From Kitasatospora sp. NBC_01287 (lineage in GTDB: Bacteria > Actinomycetota > Actinomycetes > Streptomycetales > Streptomycetaceae), in the NCBI RefSeq assembly GCF_026340565.1, contig NZ_JAPEPB010000001.1, positions 6,298,001 to 6,362,000 of the forward strand: 64,000 bases of DNA. Reading direction: 5' to 3'. A program made the position numbers and the translations under genes. Shown here piece by piece: positions 32,876 through 41,731 of this stretch (its first letter is position 1; each line of letters opens with the position of its first letter). The notes under the pieces are model-generated. The model was not told the origin of the DNA, made no database searches, and worked only from the letters and a program-made list of their open reading frames with translations.

Positions 32876-34240
32876 GTGCTTGACACCGTGCCGCACGGCT
32901 CGGAACCGGCCGTCGCCCCCGCCGACGACCCGATCACCGAAGCGATCGAATGGGCAACGTTGTTCCTGGCCGCGGTACTCGGGAGGCTCGAACATCCGCC
33001 AGTCCTGCGCCCGGAGCTGCTGACCGTCCTCAGAGGAGTAGCCGCCGGCCGGGCGAACCGTGACATCGCTGCGGAGCAGTTTCAAGCCGAGGACACCATC
33101 AAGTCGCGGATGAAGGTGATCTTCCAGCTCCTGGGGGTGCGCGGCCGAACCCTGACCGTCCTCCAATCCCTACGCCTCGGCCTGATTCGGCCGACCGACG
33201 TGCTACCCAGCGGCCACACGGTCCCCAAGCCTTCGCTCAGCCCAACCCAAGCGATCGTCCTGCTGCTCACCGCGTGCGACCTGTCGAAGGAGGACGTCGC
33301 GCGACGGATCGGCCTGAGTCGGCACACCGTCCATGACCACCTAAGGACCGTCCGCACGAAACTCGGGGTTGCCAGCAACACGCACGCGGTCGCGGTTGCT
33401 GCGTTGTTGGGCCTCATCGCCGTCCCGGGCATCTACGTCCAACTGCCGGTAAGCAGCGCAGGCCAGCCGGGAGCGGGTGCAGAGAGCGGCCAGCCCTTGA
33501 TAACTGGCCTCGCTGGTGAACCGTCCGAATTAGCGCCACACGGCCTGGTCGCGGGCGCTGTCCCGCCGAGCCCTCCGGGCCACCCTCCAACATCGACAGG
33601 AGCAACCGCAGCGGTGACCGTCCCCCAGCTACCGCACGCCAGCACAACACGGGAGGCCGCAGTCTGGGCCTCCAACCACCTGGCAACCGCACTGAACCGG
33701 CACCCAAGGCCACGCCTGGACACGCGATTTCGCGACACGCTGCGCCTGATGGCATCGGGCTACTCGGCCCCGTTGATCGCCGAGCAGCTGGGCTTCGCCA
33801 TGACGACCATCAAGTCGCGGCAGCTGAGAATCGCCTCGCTCCTCGGCGTCCAGGGGCAGGCAAAATCCGTCCTAGCCGGTCTCGCCTGGGGGATCGTTCG
33901 ACGCTCCGATGTCGTGCCAGTCGGGTACTCGCCGCCCGGGCCGCCGCTGACACCGACCATGCGGGCGGTCGTCCAGCTGACCGCTTGCGGTCTTACCCGC
34001 ACGGAGATCGCTGCCCGGCTGGGCATCAACGTCAACGCCGTGGTCGCGCTGGTCGCGATCATAAAGAAGAGGCTCGGAACCCGTAACGGGACGCATGCTG
34101 CTGCCGTCATCGCGCTCCTGGGTCTGCTGGAGGTCCCGGGCATCGAGTGGGGCACAGCCTCCCGCGCCGTGGTGAATGTGTCAGCGCCGGACCGCTCCGG
34201 AAGGCCCCGTACCGGAACACGACGCATCGCCGCCGAGTAG
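32876..34240 (+). CDS. Regulator-like protein with four LuxR-type HTHs
   Basis: From GTG 32876 (GAGGAG upstream) the protein has 454 residues in two homologous halves. Each half begins with a degenerate HTH (ANRDIAAEQFQAEDTIKSRM; SAPLIAEQLGFAMTTIKSRQ) and then a second (SKEDVARRIGLSRHTVHDHL; TRTEIAARLGINVNAVVALV), joined to LGVASNTHAVAVAALLGLI and its equivalent. A low-complexity linker (about residues 200-255) separates the halves. No receiver or ligand domain is seen, so it is probably a DNA-binding protein able to contact several sites. It lies between hairpins, next to the exonuclease gene. Confidence 0.75.
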   Translation: MLDTVPHGSEPAVAPADDPITEAIEWATLFLAAVLGRLEHPPVLRPELLTVLRGVAAGRANRDIAAEQFQAEDTIKSRMKVIFQLLGVRGRTLTVLQSLRLGLIRPTDVLPSGHTVPKPSLSPTQAIVLLLTACDLSKEDVARRIGLSRHTVHDHLRTVRTKLGVASNTHAVAVAALLGLIAVPGIYVQLPVSSAGQPGAGAESGQPLITGLAGEPSELAPHGLVAGAVPPSPPGHPPTSTGATAAVTVPQLPHASTTREAAVWASNHLATALNRHPRPRLDTRFRDTLRLMASGYSAPLIAEQLGFAMTTIKSRQLRIASLLGVQGQAKSVLAGLAWGIVRRSDVVPVGYSPPGPPLTPTMRAVVQLTACGLTRTEIAARLGINVNAVVALVAIIKKRLGTRNGTHAAAVIALLGLLEVPGIEWGTASRAVVNVSAPDRSGRPRTGTRRIAAE

Positions 34241-34253
34241 CCAGCCCTTCCGA

Positions 34254-34295
34254 GGGTTCGGGCACCCGCGCACAGGGGCGCGGGTGCCCGAACCC
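34254..34295. terminator. Perfect 18-bp stem hairpin
   Basis: GGGTTCGGGCACCCGCGC pairs perfectly with GCGCGGGTGCCCGAACCC around a 6-base loop, 13 bp after the regulator stop and 26 bp before the exonuclease ATG. It is the strongest hairpin of this block. Confidence 0.75.
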
Positions 34296-34321
34296 CCAGA
34301 CACACTTTCGAGGAGCAGCCC

Positions 34322-34924
34322 ATGGACTTCCGCACGTGGCCGCCCAAGCTGTTGGTGGTCGACACCGAAGGCAACGGCGCCAGCCCGCCCGACCTGATCG
34401 AGCTCGCCGCGGTCCCCATCACCGCCGGAGCGGTGCGCCCCGGCGCGATCCGTCAGACCCTGGTGCGCCCGCCGACCCCAGTCACCCCGCTCGCAACGAG
34501 CGTGCACGGCCTTACCAACCAGGACCTCGCCATCGCGCCCATCTGGGAGACGATCGCCCCCGTGGTGCGCGCCGACCTGGACGGTGCGTGGATCGCCGCC
34601 CACAACGCCACCGTCGACTACCGGCTCCTGGCTCGGCTGCTGCCCGGCTGGGAGCCCACCGGGGTGATCTGCACGCTGCGCCTGGCCCGAGCTCGCCGAC
34701 CCGACCTGCCCCGCCATACCCTCGACGCGCTGATCGCCGCCCTGCCTGTGTCGCTGGCCGGCGTGGCCGGGGCCCGGCACCGCGCCGCGTTCGACGCCCA
34801 CACCACCGCGCTGCTCCTTCTCGCCCTCGCCCAGCCGCTGGATACCTGGGATGCACTGGTGGAGGTGGCAGTGCCGCCCAGTCTGCGCTTGGGCTCGGCG
34901 GTCGAGCAGCAGAGTCTGTGGTGA
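34322..34924 (+). CDS. DnaQ-like 3'-5' exonuclease
   Basis: The 200-residue protein has DEDDh exonuclease motifs: Exo I in LLVVDTEGNGAS (D and E), Exo II in IAAHNATVDYRLLARLL, and Exo III-like ARHRAAFDAHTTALLLL (H and D). It fits stand-alone epsilon-like nucleases that trim DNA or RNA 3' ends. GAGGAG precedes the ATG. It is the last gene of the hairpin-separated run and is overlapped in antisense for over 400 bp by the open end of the gene at 34512-35453. Confidence 0.82.
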   Translation: MDFRTWPPKLLVVDTEGNGASPPDLIELAAVPITAGAVRPGAIRQTLVRPPTPVTPLATSVHGLTNQDLAIAPIWETIAPVVRADLDGAWIAAHNATVDYRLLARLLPGWEPTGVICTLRLARARRPDLPRHTLDALIAALPVSLAGVAGARHRAAFDAHTTALLLLALAQPLDTWDALVEVAVPPSLRLGSAVEQQSLW

Positions 34925-35453
34925 CCGGGCTGCTACTGGGGATCGGGTGTCTGGCGCGGGGGCTGGTTGCGGACCGGTTGATGACGGCGGAGTCGTACCG
35001 CAGGTGTCGCAGCGGGGCGCTGTCGTTCAGGGATGCCCGGACGGTGACGGTCCACTCGGTGCCGTCGGCGGGCTGGTGCCAGGCCAGGAGGCGCGCCAGG
35101 TGCCACTTTCCGCCGTCGCCGACCCAAACGGGTAGCCATGGCGCGGGCATCGTGCGGACCGAGTCGGCCGCCGGTGCCGCGATGGCGACGGCGTCTGCCG
35201 GTGGTCGGCCTGAGGGGGGTTGCAGCTCCACGATCCTTGACGGGTCGTACGGCAGCACCGCCCGGTCCGTGCCCGGGTCGGGGCCCCAGGCGACGGCAGC
35301 CTGCCAGTGTGCGGGTTCGCCTGGGTGCCGCACCCAACCGTCGAGGAGTCCGACCCGCCATTGGCCGGCGATGAGCACGCAGACCGCCTTCCAGGCCGGG
35401 CGGGTCGTCCCGCCGAGGCTGGGTGGCGTGGGGACAGGGGAGGACGGGATCAC
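34512..35453 (-). CDS. Hypothetical protein with an extended antisense tail
   Basis: From GTG 35453 the frame is open for 313 residues. The first 175 or so have strong coding bias and a protein-like sequence (WKAVCVLIAGQWRVGLLDGW, PYDPSRIVELQPP, WLPVWVGDGGKWHLARLLAW, EWTVTVRASLNDSAPLRHL). After about 34925 the frame runs antisense through the exonuclease gene and becomes Arg/Gly/Pro-rich. The original stop was probably near 34925 and has been lost. No ribosome site is convincing. Repeated W-x-V motifs suggest a beta-rich domain; I do not recognise it. Confidence 0.55.
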   Translation of the reverse strand: MIPSSPVPTPPSLGGTTRPAWKAVCVLIAGQWRVGLLDGWVRHPGEPAHWQAAVAWGPDPGTDRAVLPYDPSRIVELQPPSGRPPADAVAIAAPAADSVRTMPAPWLPVWVGDGGKWHLARLLAWHQPADGTEWTVTVRASLNDSAPLRHLRYDSAVINRSATSPRARHPIPSSSPVTTDSAARPPSPSADWAALPPPPVHPRYPAAGRGREGAARWCGRRTRRGAGPRPRRPATQAGRRSARRGYGGAGRVGELGPGAACRSPRWAPSRAAAEPGAGSRRWRCGRRSTHRPGRRAPRGRSSPRWARWRGPGW

Positions 35454-35494
35454 ACGTCCATGGTTGCCGACGTCGGAGAGTCCCGGGCAGCGGG

Positions 35495-35701
35495 TCAGCT
35501 GCTCGCGGTCAGGTCATCCCACCAGGAGTCGGAGGTGGCCGGTTCTTCCGTCCACTCGTTGGTGTCGTCGCGGTGGATCAGCGGGCCGGTGCCGTCGGTA
35601 CGTTCGCGGTGGCCGCGCAGTCGCTGGCAGGTCCCGATGTCGGGGCTGTGGTGGCCGCAGGTGGGCCACAGGCCGAGGCGGGGGAACGGCTCGTTGAGCA
35701 T
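35495..35701 (-). CDS. Small Cys/His protein
   Basis: This 68-residue protein begins MLNEPFPRLGLWPTCGHHSP, continues DIGTCQRLRGHRERTDGTGP and ends acidic (TSDSWWDDLTASS). Two Cys and several His could hold a zinc ion. Codon bias is strong throughout. No clear ribosome site lies before the ATG. The region upstream has two direct GGGACAGT motifs (revcomp of ACTGTCCC), likely a regulatory site. It is not a family I can name. Confidence 0.55.
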   Translation of the reverse strand: MLNEPFPRLGLWPTCGHHSPDIGTCQRLRGHRERTDGTGPLIHRDDTNEWTEEPATSDSWWDDLTASS

Positions 35702-35754
35702 GCGGTCGACGATAGCGGGTGGGCGCCCGGATGTTCATGTTCGGGAGGCTGCGC

Positions 35755-36085
35755 GGGGTGCGTTTACTGTCCCCATAGGTAACTGTCCCAAACCCGCAAT
35801 CAGGACGGATATCAACAGACTGTTGATCCATCCCCTGAGGGGTGCCGGACATCGTGATCGGAGACCAGCCGTGGGCCGTCACCGGAAGCCACCCACCCCA
35901 GACCTCCCAGCCGACGCCGACGCCCTGCTGACGGCCGTCACCTACGGCCGCCCCGGTTGTCGAGGAAGGCGTCACGGTGTTCCCCAGCGCGGCGTTCCCG
36001 TACGCGTACCGCAACGAGTGCCGGCCCGACGGCACAGTCCACCGCGAACTGGTCCGCCTCGCCCCGGGCCGATCCCCGAACCGCC
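35755..36085 (+). repeat. Divergent long repeat, copy 1
   Basis: This stretch shares extended similarity with 50645-50948 in the same orientation. Both contain TTTACTGTCCCCATAGG, two ACTGTCCC boxes, a TATCAACAGA element, GACCAG followed by a GGGC/GGGGGC start-like site, and related small-protein coding sequence. Copy 1 has a perfect palindrome ATCAACAG-A-CTGTTGAT at 35811-35827. The two copies lie on either side of the LamG/RHS locus. Confidence 0.6.
35811..35827. promoter_or_regulatory. Perfect palindrome, likely operator
   Basis: ATCAACAG-A-CTGTTGAT lies 44 bp before the GTG start at 35871, downstream of the twin ACTGTCCC boxes. In the related copy near 50.7 kb the palindrome is degenerate. 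Confidence 0.5.
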
Positions 36086-36102
36086 CCGTTGACCGTTGCT
36101 GA
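35871..36102 (+). pseudogene. Frameshifted small gene (copy 1 of a decayed pair)
   Basis: A GTG at 35871 behind GGAGA reads VGRHRKPPTPDLPADADALL, then loses frame near 35955, where one extra base compared with the paralogue at 50.75 kb occurs. A second frame continues as PVVEEGVTVFPSAAFPYAYR and ECRPDGTVHRELVRLAPG to a TGA at 36102. The second frame's codon bias is strong. Together these suggest a formerly intact protein of about 75 residues. I do not recognise it. Confidence 0.45.
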
Positions 36103-36286
36103 GCGCCGCGATGGAGCCGATGGCGACCCATCGGCAGCACGCAAGGGGCGTCCAAGGCGCAGGCTTGGGTGGCGCGTTGTCGGTGGTCCATCATGCGGCC
36201 ATGAGCGAAGACGAGGCGCTTGAACCGGCCTCGGGCGATGACGTGCACGACATCCTGCCGCCGTGGGAGGGTGACCCGTTGTACCA
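36103..36286. other. Intergenic stretch, remnant-like
   Basis: I see no intact gene between the decayed copy and the HNH remnant. Open frames here lack ribosome sites and coding bias. Confidence 0.35.
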
Positions 36287-36385
36287 ATGTCCCGCAGCGG
36301 CCGTGATGACATCTACAAGCTTGTTCCGGCTTGTAAGAGTTGCAACAGCAGCAAGAAGAACCTGCCACTGCGCGAGTGGCACTAG
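36287..36385 (+). pseudogene. HNH endonuclease C-terminal remnant
   Basis: A 32-codon frame reads RDDIYKLVPACKSCNSSKKN and ends REWH. The N-L/L-V-P-A-C-x-x-C-N-x-x-K motif is the C-terminal zinc and catalytic part of HNH nucleases. The N-terminal CxxC half is absent or frameshifted away, so this is a fragment and not a working nuclease. Confidence 0.5.
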
Positions 36386-36593
36386 GCAGTCGACAAGTGC
36401 GGGCAGCGTTGCGGTACGTCTACTGCAGCGCCACCCGCAGGATGGCCAGTAGACCGTGACGGCGGCCACCACGAAGAGCGGCTCAGCAAGCAGCTCCAAG
36501 GGGAGTCCCCTTGCTTGGCTTCGCGTTGGTCTCCAGGACCATCGGCATCGGCAGACTGCGGCCAATCCGCAGCGGCTCACCACTCAACGATAG

Positions 36594-36628
36594 GGCCCCG
36601 CATCCGACTTAGAGCCGGATACGGGGCC
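36594..36628. terminator. Hairpin at the end of the giant LamG gene
   Basis: GGCCCCGCATCCG pairs with CGGATACGGGGCC with one mismatch, followed on the + strand by GTTTTACT. It lies 43 bp past the stop of the - strand gene ending at 36671. Confidence 0.65.
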
Positions 36629-36670
36629 GTTTTACTCCTGGGGCCGGCTGGCTGCCGGGCTGAGGTCGGG

Positions 36671-39600
36671 TCAGTGAGTGGGGGTGGTGATCTGCTGGTA
36701 CAGGGCGGTGACCTGGGGCGCGCTCAGAGCGTAGTTCCATGCCTGGACGTCACTGATCATGCCTGGGAAGAAGGTGCCCTGGGTGCCCGGGCTGACCTGG
36801 GCGGAGCCGATGACGAAGTTGCCGTTGGCGGCCCATGGGCTGACATTGGACTGAGTGCCGGAGAGGGAGCCGTTGACGTAGAGCTGGGCGGCGTTGGTGG
36901 CGACGTTGTAGGTGCCAACGAGGTGGACCCAACTGCCGGGTGCGGTGCCGCCCCAGGTGCAGGTATTGCTGGGCCAGACGATGACGGGAGGACCGTTGGG
37001 GTTGGGAGGCGGCGGGACGGTGTCAGTGGAACTGAAGGAGAGGCACCAGCCCGAGGTGTCTGTGTTGTATTCGAGGCGGAAGCCGGAGGTCTGAGCACCG
37101 CTCTGGCTGGCGACCACCGCGTTGGAGGTGGGGGTGGTGGCGAGGTTGACCCAGGCGGAGACGGTGAAGCTGCTCGCGGTGTTGAGGACGGCGCCGTTGC
37201 TGGTGGTGCCGTCGGCGGTGGTGCCGTCCAGGGTGAGGGCGTTTCCTCGGGTCGGGTCGTTGGTCCAGCTGTAGCCGCCGTTGAGGTTGGCTGGGTTCTG
37301 GCCGACGTTGGGGTTGTTGGCGAGGTAGGCGCTGGCGCTGGAGGCGGTGTCGGTAGCGGTGGTGCTTCCGGTGCCGTCGGTCAGTGGCCAGGTGTCCTGG
37401 GCGCCGAGGATGGCGGAGGTCAGGGCCCCGTAACCGGAGGTGGTGAGGTTGACGTGGTCGGTGGCGATGGCCGCGTTGGTGTTGAGTTTGAACTCGTTGT
37501 TGGGGGTGTCGAATGTGCCGATGGTTGCGTCGGGGTCGATGTAGTTGAGGGTGGGAGCTTGAGCTGAGTTCATGCCGAGGGGGCTGTTGTTGAGCCAGAG
37601 GTTGGTGAGGGTGCGGTTCTGGTCGACGGTGGGCGTGCAGGGGTCGTTGTTGCTGCCGGTGGTGTTCTGGCCGGTGTAGCCGTCGCAGGGGGTCTGACCG
37701 ACGACGATGACGTTGATGCCCGCGTTCTGGAGGTAGCCCAGGAGCTGGGTGTAGGCGTTGCCGGTCATGCTGGCGTAGCTCTGACCGTGGAGGACGTCCT
37801 GGAGGCCCTGGTTGAGGACGACTGTCGTCAGGCCGGGCTGGTCGAGGATGTCGCGGTCGATGCGGGACAGGGCGGATGGTCCGCCGTACATGCCGACGGT
37901 GTTGTCCTGCATGACCTGGTCGCCCACCACGCTCTCGTCGATGGTGCTGAACGGTGCGGCGGAGGACGACTGGGCGGCGGCGAGGTCGGCCGCGAGGTGG
38001 ACGGAGGTATTCGTCTGGACGGGTGAGGTGCCGGGCTGACCCGGGTCCACGAGGCCATCGCCGAGGACCGCCTGAGTGGGGATGTTGGCGGTGGTGACGT
38101 CCAGGTTGCTGAGGAAGTCGGTGAACGATCCCCAGGCACCGGAGAAGGCGTTGCCGGTGGTGTCGCCGGTCTGGTCGCCGGAGCCTGTGGGGGACATGAA
38201 CGACAGGGCGGTGTTGGCCCACGGGTTCATCGGCATGTACTGGATGGAGCTGGTGAAGCTGAAGGACACCAGGAGGTTCTTGCTGGCATCGACGGTGTAG
38301 GGCAGCGGGTCGCTGTAGGCCATGGCGCCCCCGGGGACGGTGGTGGCGGCGCTGCCACCGAACGTCAAATTAGTGGTGCTGCCGGCCGCTGCCGCAGAGG
38401 TGCTGTTAGAGGCGACCGCGACTGTGGCGTGGCTGACCGTCAGGGGAATGGTGGTCATCGTGTTGTCGAGCTTGATGCGCAGGGTGGTGCCGGACACGGA
38501 CGGCTTCATGTTGATGCGGATCGTCTGGTTGGTGTAGTTGCCGCTCTGACCGGCCAGCGTGTAGGCGCCCTCGGTGGGGCTGCCCCAGGCGGCCGTCCAG
38601 GACTGGCCGCTGGGCGCGGCCGGGGCGGTGCCGTTGACTTCGGCGGTGCCGGTGGTGGGGTTACGGGTGGACAGGCCGAAGATGTGCAGGGCCATGCTGC
38701 CTGGCTGTGTGCCGACGTCCGGCAGGGTGATGTTCTTGAGCGTCTTCCCGGGCTGCAACTGCACCGAGAACGGGTAGATCTTCGGGTTGCGTGCCGAGTT
38801 GGTCCACTGCCCGGCGGGGTTGTTCCAGTGCGGAAGGCTGACCGCGGCCAGCGAAGTAGGTCCGCCGACCCAATCTGGGACGACGAGGGAGTAGGGCTGG
38901 GTGGATCCGTCGGCGTAGTTGATCACACCATTGGCGGGACAGTAGGCCGCCGGATTGGTGGAGTTGAAGCAATATGTGCCCGACACGCCGGTGCCGGCCG
39001 GTACGTAGGGTGCCGCGCCGTTTTTGACGGCGCCCGGTGACGCGAGGGTGCCGCCGGTTGTGGAGGCAAGGAAGACGAGGGCGCTGCCGGTGCTGGTGGG
39101 CATCGGGCTGAGAGGGATGGTTTGGTTGGCGGCCAGCAGATTGTCATCCTGGCCACTACCACCGAACGCGGGCAGCGTGAAGGTGGCGCCGTCGATGGTG
39201 ACCTTGCCGCCCGAGTTCCAGCCGGCATTGGCCAGGTCGTTCGCGGAGTAGCTGAAGCCGGCGCCGTCCGCCGAAGCCGTGCTCATGCTCGAGTCCGAGC
39301 TGATCGCGATGTTGTTGAAGCACGCCGCGAGGCTGGTGCAGGTGGTGCTGGCATGCCCGGCCGCCAAGAAGCGGTAGGCGTACATGCCTGACAGATCATT
39401 GGCAGAGTCAACGGCGGCGACCCACAGCGTGTGCGGGCCCGCCGACGTCGGCGTGATGCTGACCGTGGCCGCGTTGTTGGTGGCCACGATCGTCTGGTTG
39501 GCGGGGGTGCCGCTGGTGGCGGGCTGCTGGTCCAGGGCGTAGATGAACTTCGTCGCAACCGCACCGGTGGTGGCGCCATTGATGACGAATGTCGCGCTGG

Positions 39601-41731
39601 TGCCGGCGGGGGCGCCGGTCTTGCCGCCGTTGTCGGTGTTGGGGTAGGTGAGGTTGGGCTGGACAGTGGGGTTGTCCGGGCCGGTGGGCTCGGCCGTGAA
39701 GTGGCAGACCGGGGACCACCCGGACCAGGCCTCACCGTCGGTGACCTGGGTCTGCCAGTCGACGGTCTGGCCGTTGCTCAGCGAGGAGATGAAGGCGGAC
39801 GGCAGCGAGTAGGCGGCGGTGCTGCCGTTGGCGAGGTTGTCGCCGGACAGTGCACTGGCGGTGGTGGAGGAGCCGTCGACCCAGTACTTGAAGTTGGCCT
39901 GCAGCGCGTCGCCGTCGGGGTCGGAGATGTGGGCATTCAGAACGGGGGTGTTGGAGGCGATGGTCTTGCCGATGTACGGGTAGGGGGTGCTGGTGGCGCA
40001 GCCGGCGTTGTCGGCGCCGGTGACGGCTGAGAGGTCGCTGGCGCCGGGGGTGTTGGGGTGGAGGTTGTAGAAGATCTGCAGGCTGGGGTTGTCGGAGAAC
40101 CGGGAGAAGCCGAGGTTGCTGCGGGAGGACTCGTAGGCGTCCTCGGTCAGGGCGGCGGTGAACTGGCCCCAGTGTCCGGTGGCGGCCTGGGCGATCTGCG
40201 AGGTGACGCTCAATCCGTGGGTGACCGAGCCGTTGCCGGGGCAGTAGCTGGCGTTGTAGGCAGGGCCGAAGTCGGCGCTGGTCAGGCTCGCGCCGTAGCC
40301 GGGCTGGTTGTTCCAGTCCGTGCCGGAACCGATGCCGCCCGCCCAGTGCAGGTTGACGGTGGCGGTGGTGGAGCAGGACGCGGAGTAGACCTTGGTGGCG
40401 TTGACCGTCGCAGAGCTGATGTCCGCGTTCCAGATCACGGTGGGCAGCGACCACTGGTAGAAGGTCCGCATGATGCCCTGGCAGCTGCTCCAGCCGTTGA
40501 CGCCGACACCGAGTTGACCGCCGTCACCGGCGGCGCTGGTGCTGTCGTACAGCGAGCTGCCGTTGCAGGGCGAGCCCTGCTTCACCTCGTCGAAGGCGGG
40601 TGAATTGGCGGAGGTGGGGTGCCAGTTGAACGTCGGGTCGATGTACTCGGGGAACGCCGCGGAGGCATCGGTGAGGAACTTGGTATCGGGGAGCAGGGTG
40701 AGCGAGTGGGCGTCGGCCTTGGTGTGGACGACGGCGATGCGGGCGGCCGCGCCGGGGTGGGCGGCGTCCGAGGCGTCGGGGGCGACCTTGTCGGCAACCG
40801 CCTGACTTTCTGTCAGTGCTCCTGCGTGCGCGGCGCTCTTGACCTGCGGAGCGGCAACGGCGGGCAGGGTCGTGTTGGAGTCCCACATCATCGGGGTGGC
40901 CGACTCCAGCACCGCGCCCTGCGCGCCGCCGGTGACCGTCACCCCGTCCTGGGCCTGGGCGGTGGCGAGCTCGCCACCGGCCACCTGCGCGGCCAGCTTG
41001 AGCCCGGCCAGCGCCGGGTTCTTGGCGGCCTGGGCGTTCTTGACGACTAGGACGTCGCTGAAGCCGCCGCTCACGGTGGCCGACACCGTCAGGTCCACGC
41101 CCGGCAGCACCTCCGCGTACGTCGCCGTGCCACCGCTGACACTCGGCACGGGCAGGGCGGTCGGCCAGGACACCGAGTAGCTCGCACCACCCGAGGACGT
41201 CACCACCAGCGGAGACTTGCCCCCGCCGGAGAACCGCACCGACCCGTACGCCGTCGCCACCGGCGACAACATCCCGTCCGCGCCCTTGCGCAACGTCGTG
41301 TCGACGGGCTTCCAGACACCCGACTCCTTCGTCCGCACCGGCTTCGGACTACCCGTCAGCGCGAACCCGCCCTTGGGCTGCGCCACCACCTGCTGGCTCT
41401 CGGTGGTGAGCGCGTCCACCACCACCGGTTTGCCGCTCGTGTGCGCCTGGGCGGCAGCGGCGACCATCGCCTCCTGCTCCGCCACCGTCGGCCCCTCCCC
41501 GCTCTCCATCGCGGTCAGGTTGGTCGGCTGCGTGGGAGCGGGTGCCGCTGGCGCCGCGGGCACTGGCGTCGCGTGGTTGGTGGGCGATCCTGCCGACGAA
41601 CCCGGGGCAGCGGCGAACGAGGCCGGAGCCGCGCCGAACAGGGTGGCGACGATGACCCCGGCAGCCACAAAGGCTGGTGTCTTTCTGTTTGCTGGGTATT
41701 GCTTGCTACGTTTGGTACTTTTACTAGTCAC
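36671..41731 (-). CDS. Giant secreted protein with degenerate SGNH-like and LamG domains
   Basis: The 1686-residue protein starts at GTG 41731 after GAGGG and has a signal peptide (basic N-terminus, PAFVAAGVIVATLFGAAPAS). A first region (residues about 100-400) is beta-rich and Ala/Gly/Val-rich. A DNRLRE-like segment follows (YIDPTFNWHPTSANSPAFDE, LQIFYNLHPNTPG). Near residues 1225-1420 an SGNH/GDSL-like fold has VLGDGLVDPGQPG, where the catalytic Ser is Gly, and TDHVNLTTSGYGAL (D-x-H). The C-terminus is a LamG jelly roll (VNLATTPTSNAVVASQSG, LYVNGSLSGTQS). It is divergent from the RHS toxin and may be part of its delivery or attachment machinery. Confidence 0.82.
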   Translation of the reverse strand: MTSKSTKRSKQYPANRKTPAFVAAGVIVATLFGAAPASFAAAPGSSAGSPTNHATPVPAAPAAPAPTQPTNLTAMESGEGPTVAEQEAMVAAAAQAHTSGKPVVVDALTTESQQVVAQPKGGFALTGSPKPVRTKESGVWKPVDTTLRKGADGMLSPVATAYGSVRFSGGGKSPLVVTSSGGASYSVSWPTALPVPSVSGGTATYAEVLPGVDLTVSATVSGGFSDVLVVKNAQAAKNPALAGLKLAAQVAGGELATAQAQDGVTVTGGAQGAVLESATPMMWDSNTTLPAVAAPQVKSAAHAGALTESQAVADKVAPDASDAAHPGAAARIAVVHTKADAHSLTLLPDTKFLTDASAAFPEYIDPTFNWHPTSANSPAFDEVKQGSPCNGSSLYDSTSAAGDGGQLGVGVNGWSSCQGIMRTFYQWSLPTVIWNADISSATVNATKVYSASCSTTATVNLHWAGGIGSGTDWNNQPGYGASLTSADFGPAYNASYCPGNGSVTHGLSVTSQIAQAATGHWGQFTAALTEDAYESSRSNLGFSRFSDNPSLQIFYNLHPNTPGASDLSAVTGADNAGCATSTPYPYIGKTIASNTPVLNAHISDPDGDALQANFKYWVDGSSTTASALSGDNLANGSTAAYSLPSAFISSLSNGQTVDWQTQVTDGEAWSGWSPVCHFTAEPTGPDNPTVQPNLTYPNTDNGGKTGAPAGTSATFVINGATTGAVATKFIYALDQQPATSGTPANQTIVATNNAATVSITPTSAGPHTLWVAAVDSANDLSGMYAYRFLAAGHASTTCTSLAACFNNIAISSDSSMSTASADGAGFSYSANDLANAGWNSGGKVTIDGATFTLPAFGGSGQDDNLLAANQTIPLSPMPTSTGSALVFLASTTGGTLASPGAVKNGAAPYVPAGTGVSGTYCFNSTNPAAYCPANGVINYADGSTQPYSLVVPDWVGGPTSLAAVSLPHWNNPAGQWTNSARNPKIYPFSVQLQPGKTLKNITLPDVGTQPGSMALHIFGLSTRNPTTGTAEVNGTAPAAPSGQSWTAAWGSPTEGAYTLAGQSGNYTNQTIRINMKPSVSGTTLRIKLDNTMTTIPLTVSHATVAVASNSTSAAAAGSTTNLTFGGSAATTVPGGAMAYSDPLPYTVDASKNLLVSFSFTSSIQYMPMNPWANTALSFMSPTGSGDQTGDTTGNAFSGAWGSFTDFLSNLDVTTANIPTQAVLGDGLVDPGQPGTSPVQTNTSVHLAADLAAAQSSSAAPFSTIDESVVGDQVMQDNTVGMYGGPSALSRIDRDILDQPGLTTVVLNQGLQDVLHGQSYASMTGNAYTQLLGYLQNAGINVIVVGQTPCDGYTGQNTTGSNNDPCTPTVDQNRTLTNLWLNNSPLGMNSAQAPTLNYIDPDATIGTFDTPNNEFKLNTNAAIATDHVNLTTSGYGALTSAILGAQDTWPLTDGTGSTTATDTASSASAYLANNPNVGQNPANLNGGYSWTNDPTRGNALTLDGTTADGTTSNGAVLNTASSFTVSAWVNLATTPTSNAVVASQSGAQTSGFRLEYNTDTSGWCLSFSSTDTVPPPPNPNGPPVIVWPSNTCTWGGTAPGSWVHLVGTYNVATNAAQLYVNGSLSGTQSNVSPWAANGNFVIGSAQVSPGTQGTFFPGMISDVQAWNYALSAPQVTALYQQITTPTH

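Noticed and set aside
16513..34924. Whole block as a prophage
   Set aside because: Nucleotide kinases, dCTP deaminases and an exonuclease recall phages, but no structural, integrase or lysis genes occur in this block.
28328..34924. STAND NTPase plus exonuclease as an established anti-phage system
   Set aside because: The combination does not match a defence architecture I can name, and the genes are separated by exporter and regulator units.
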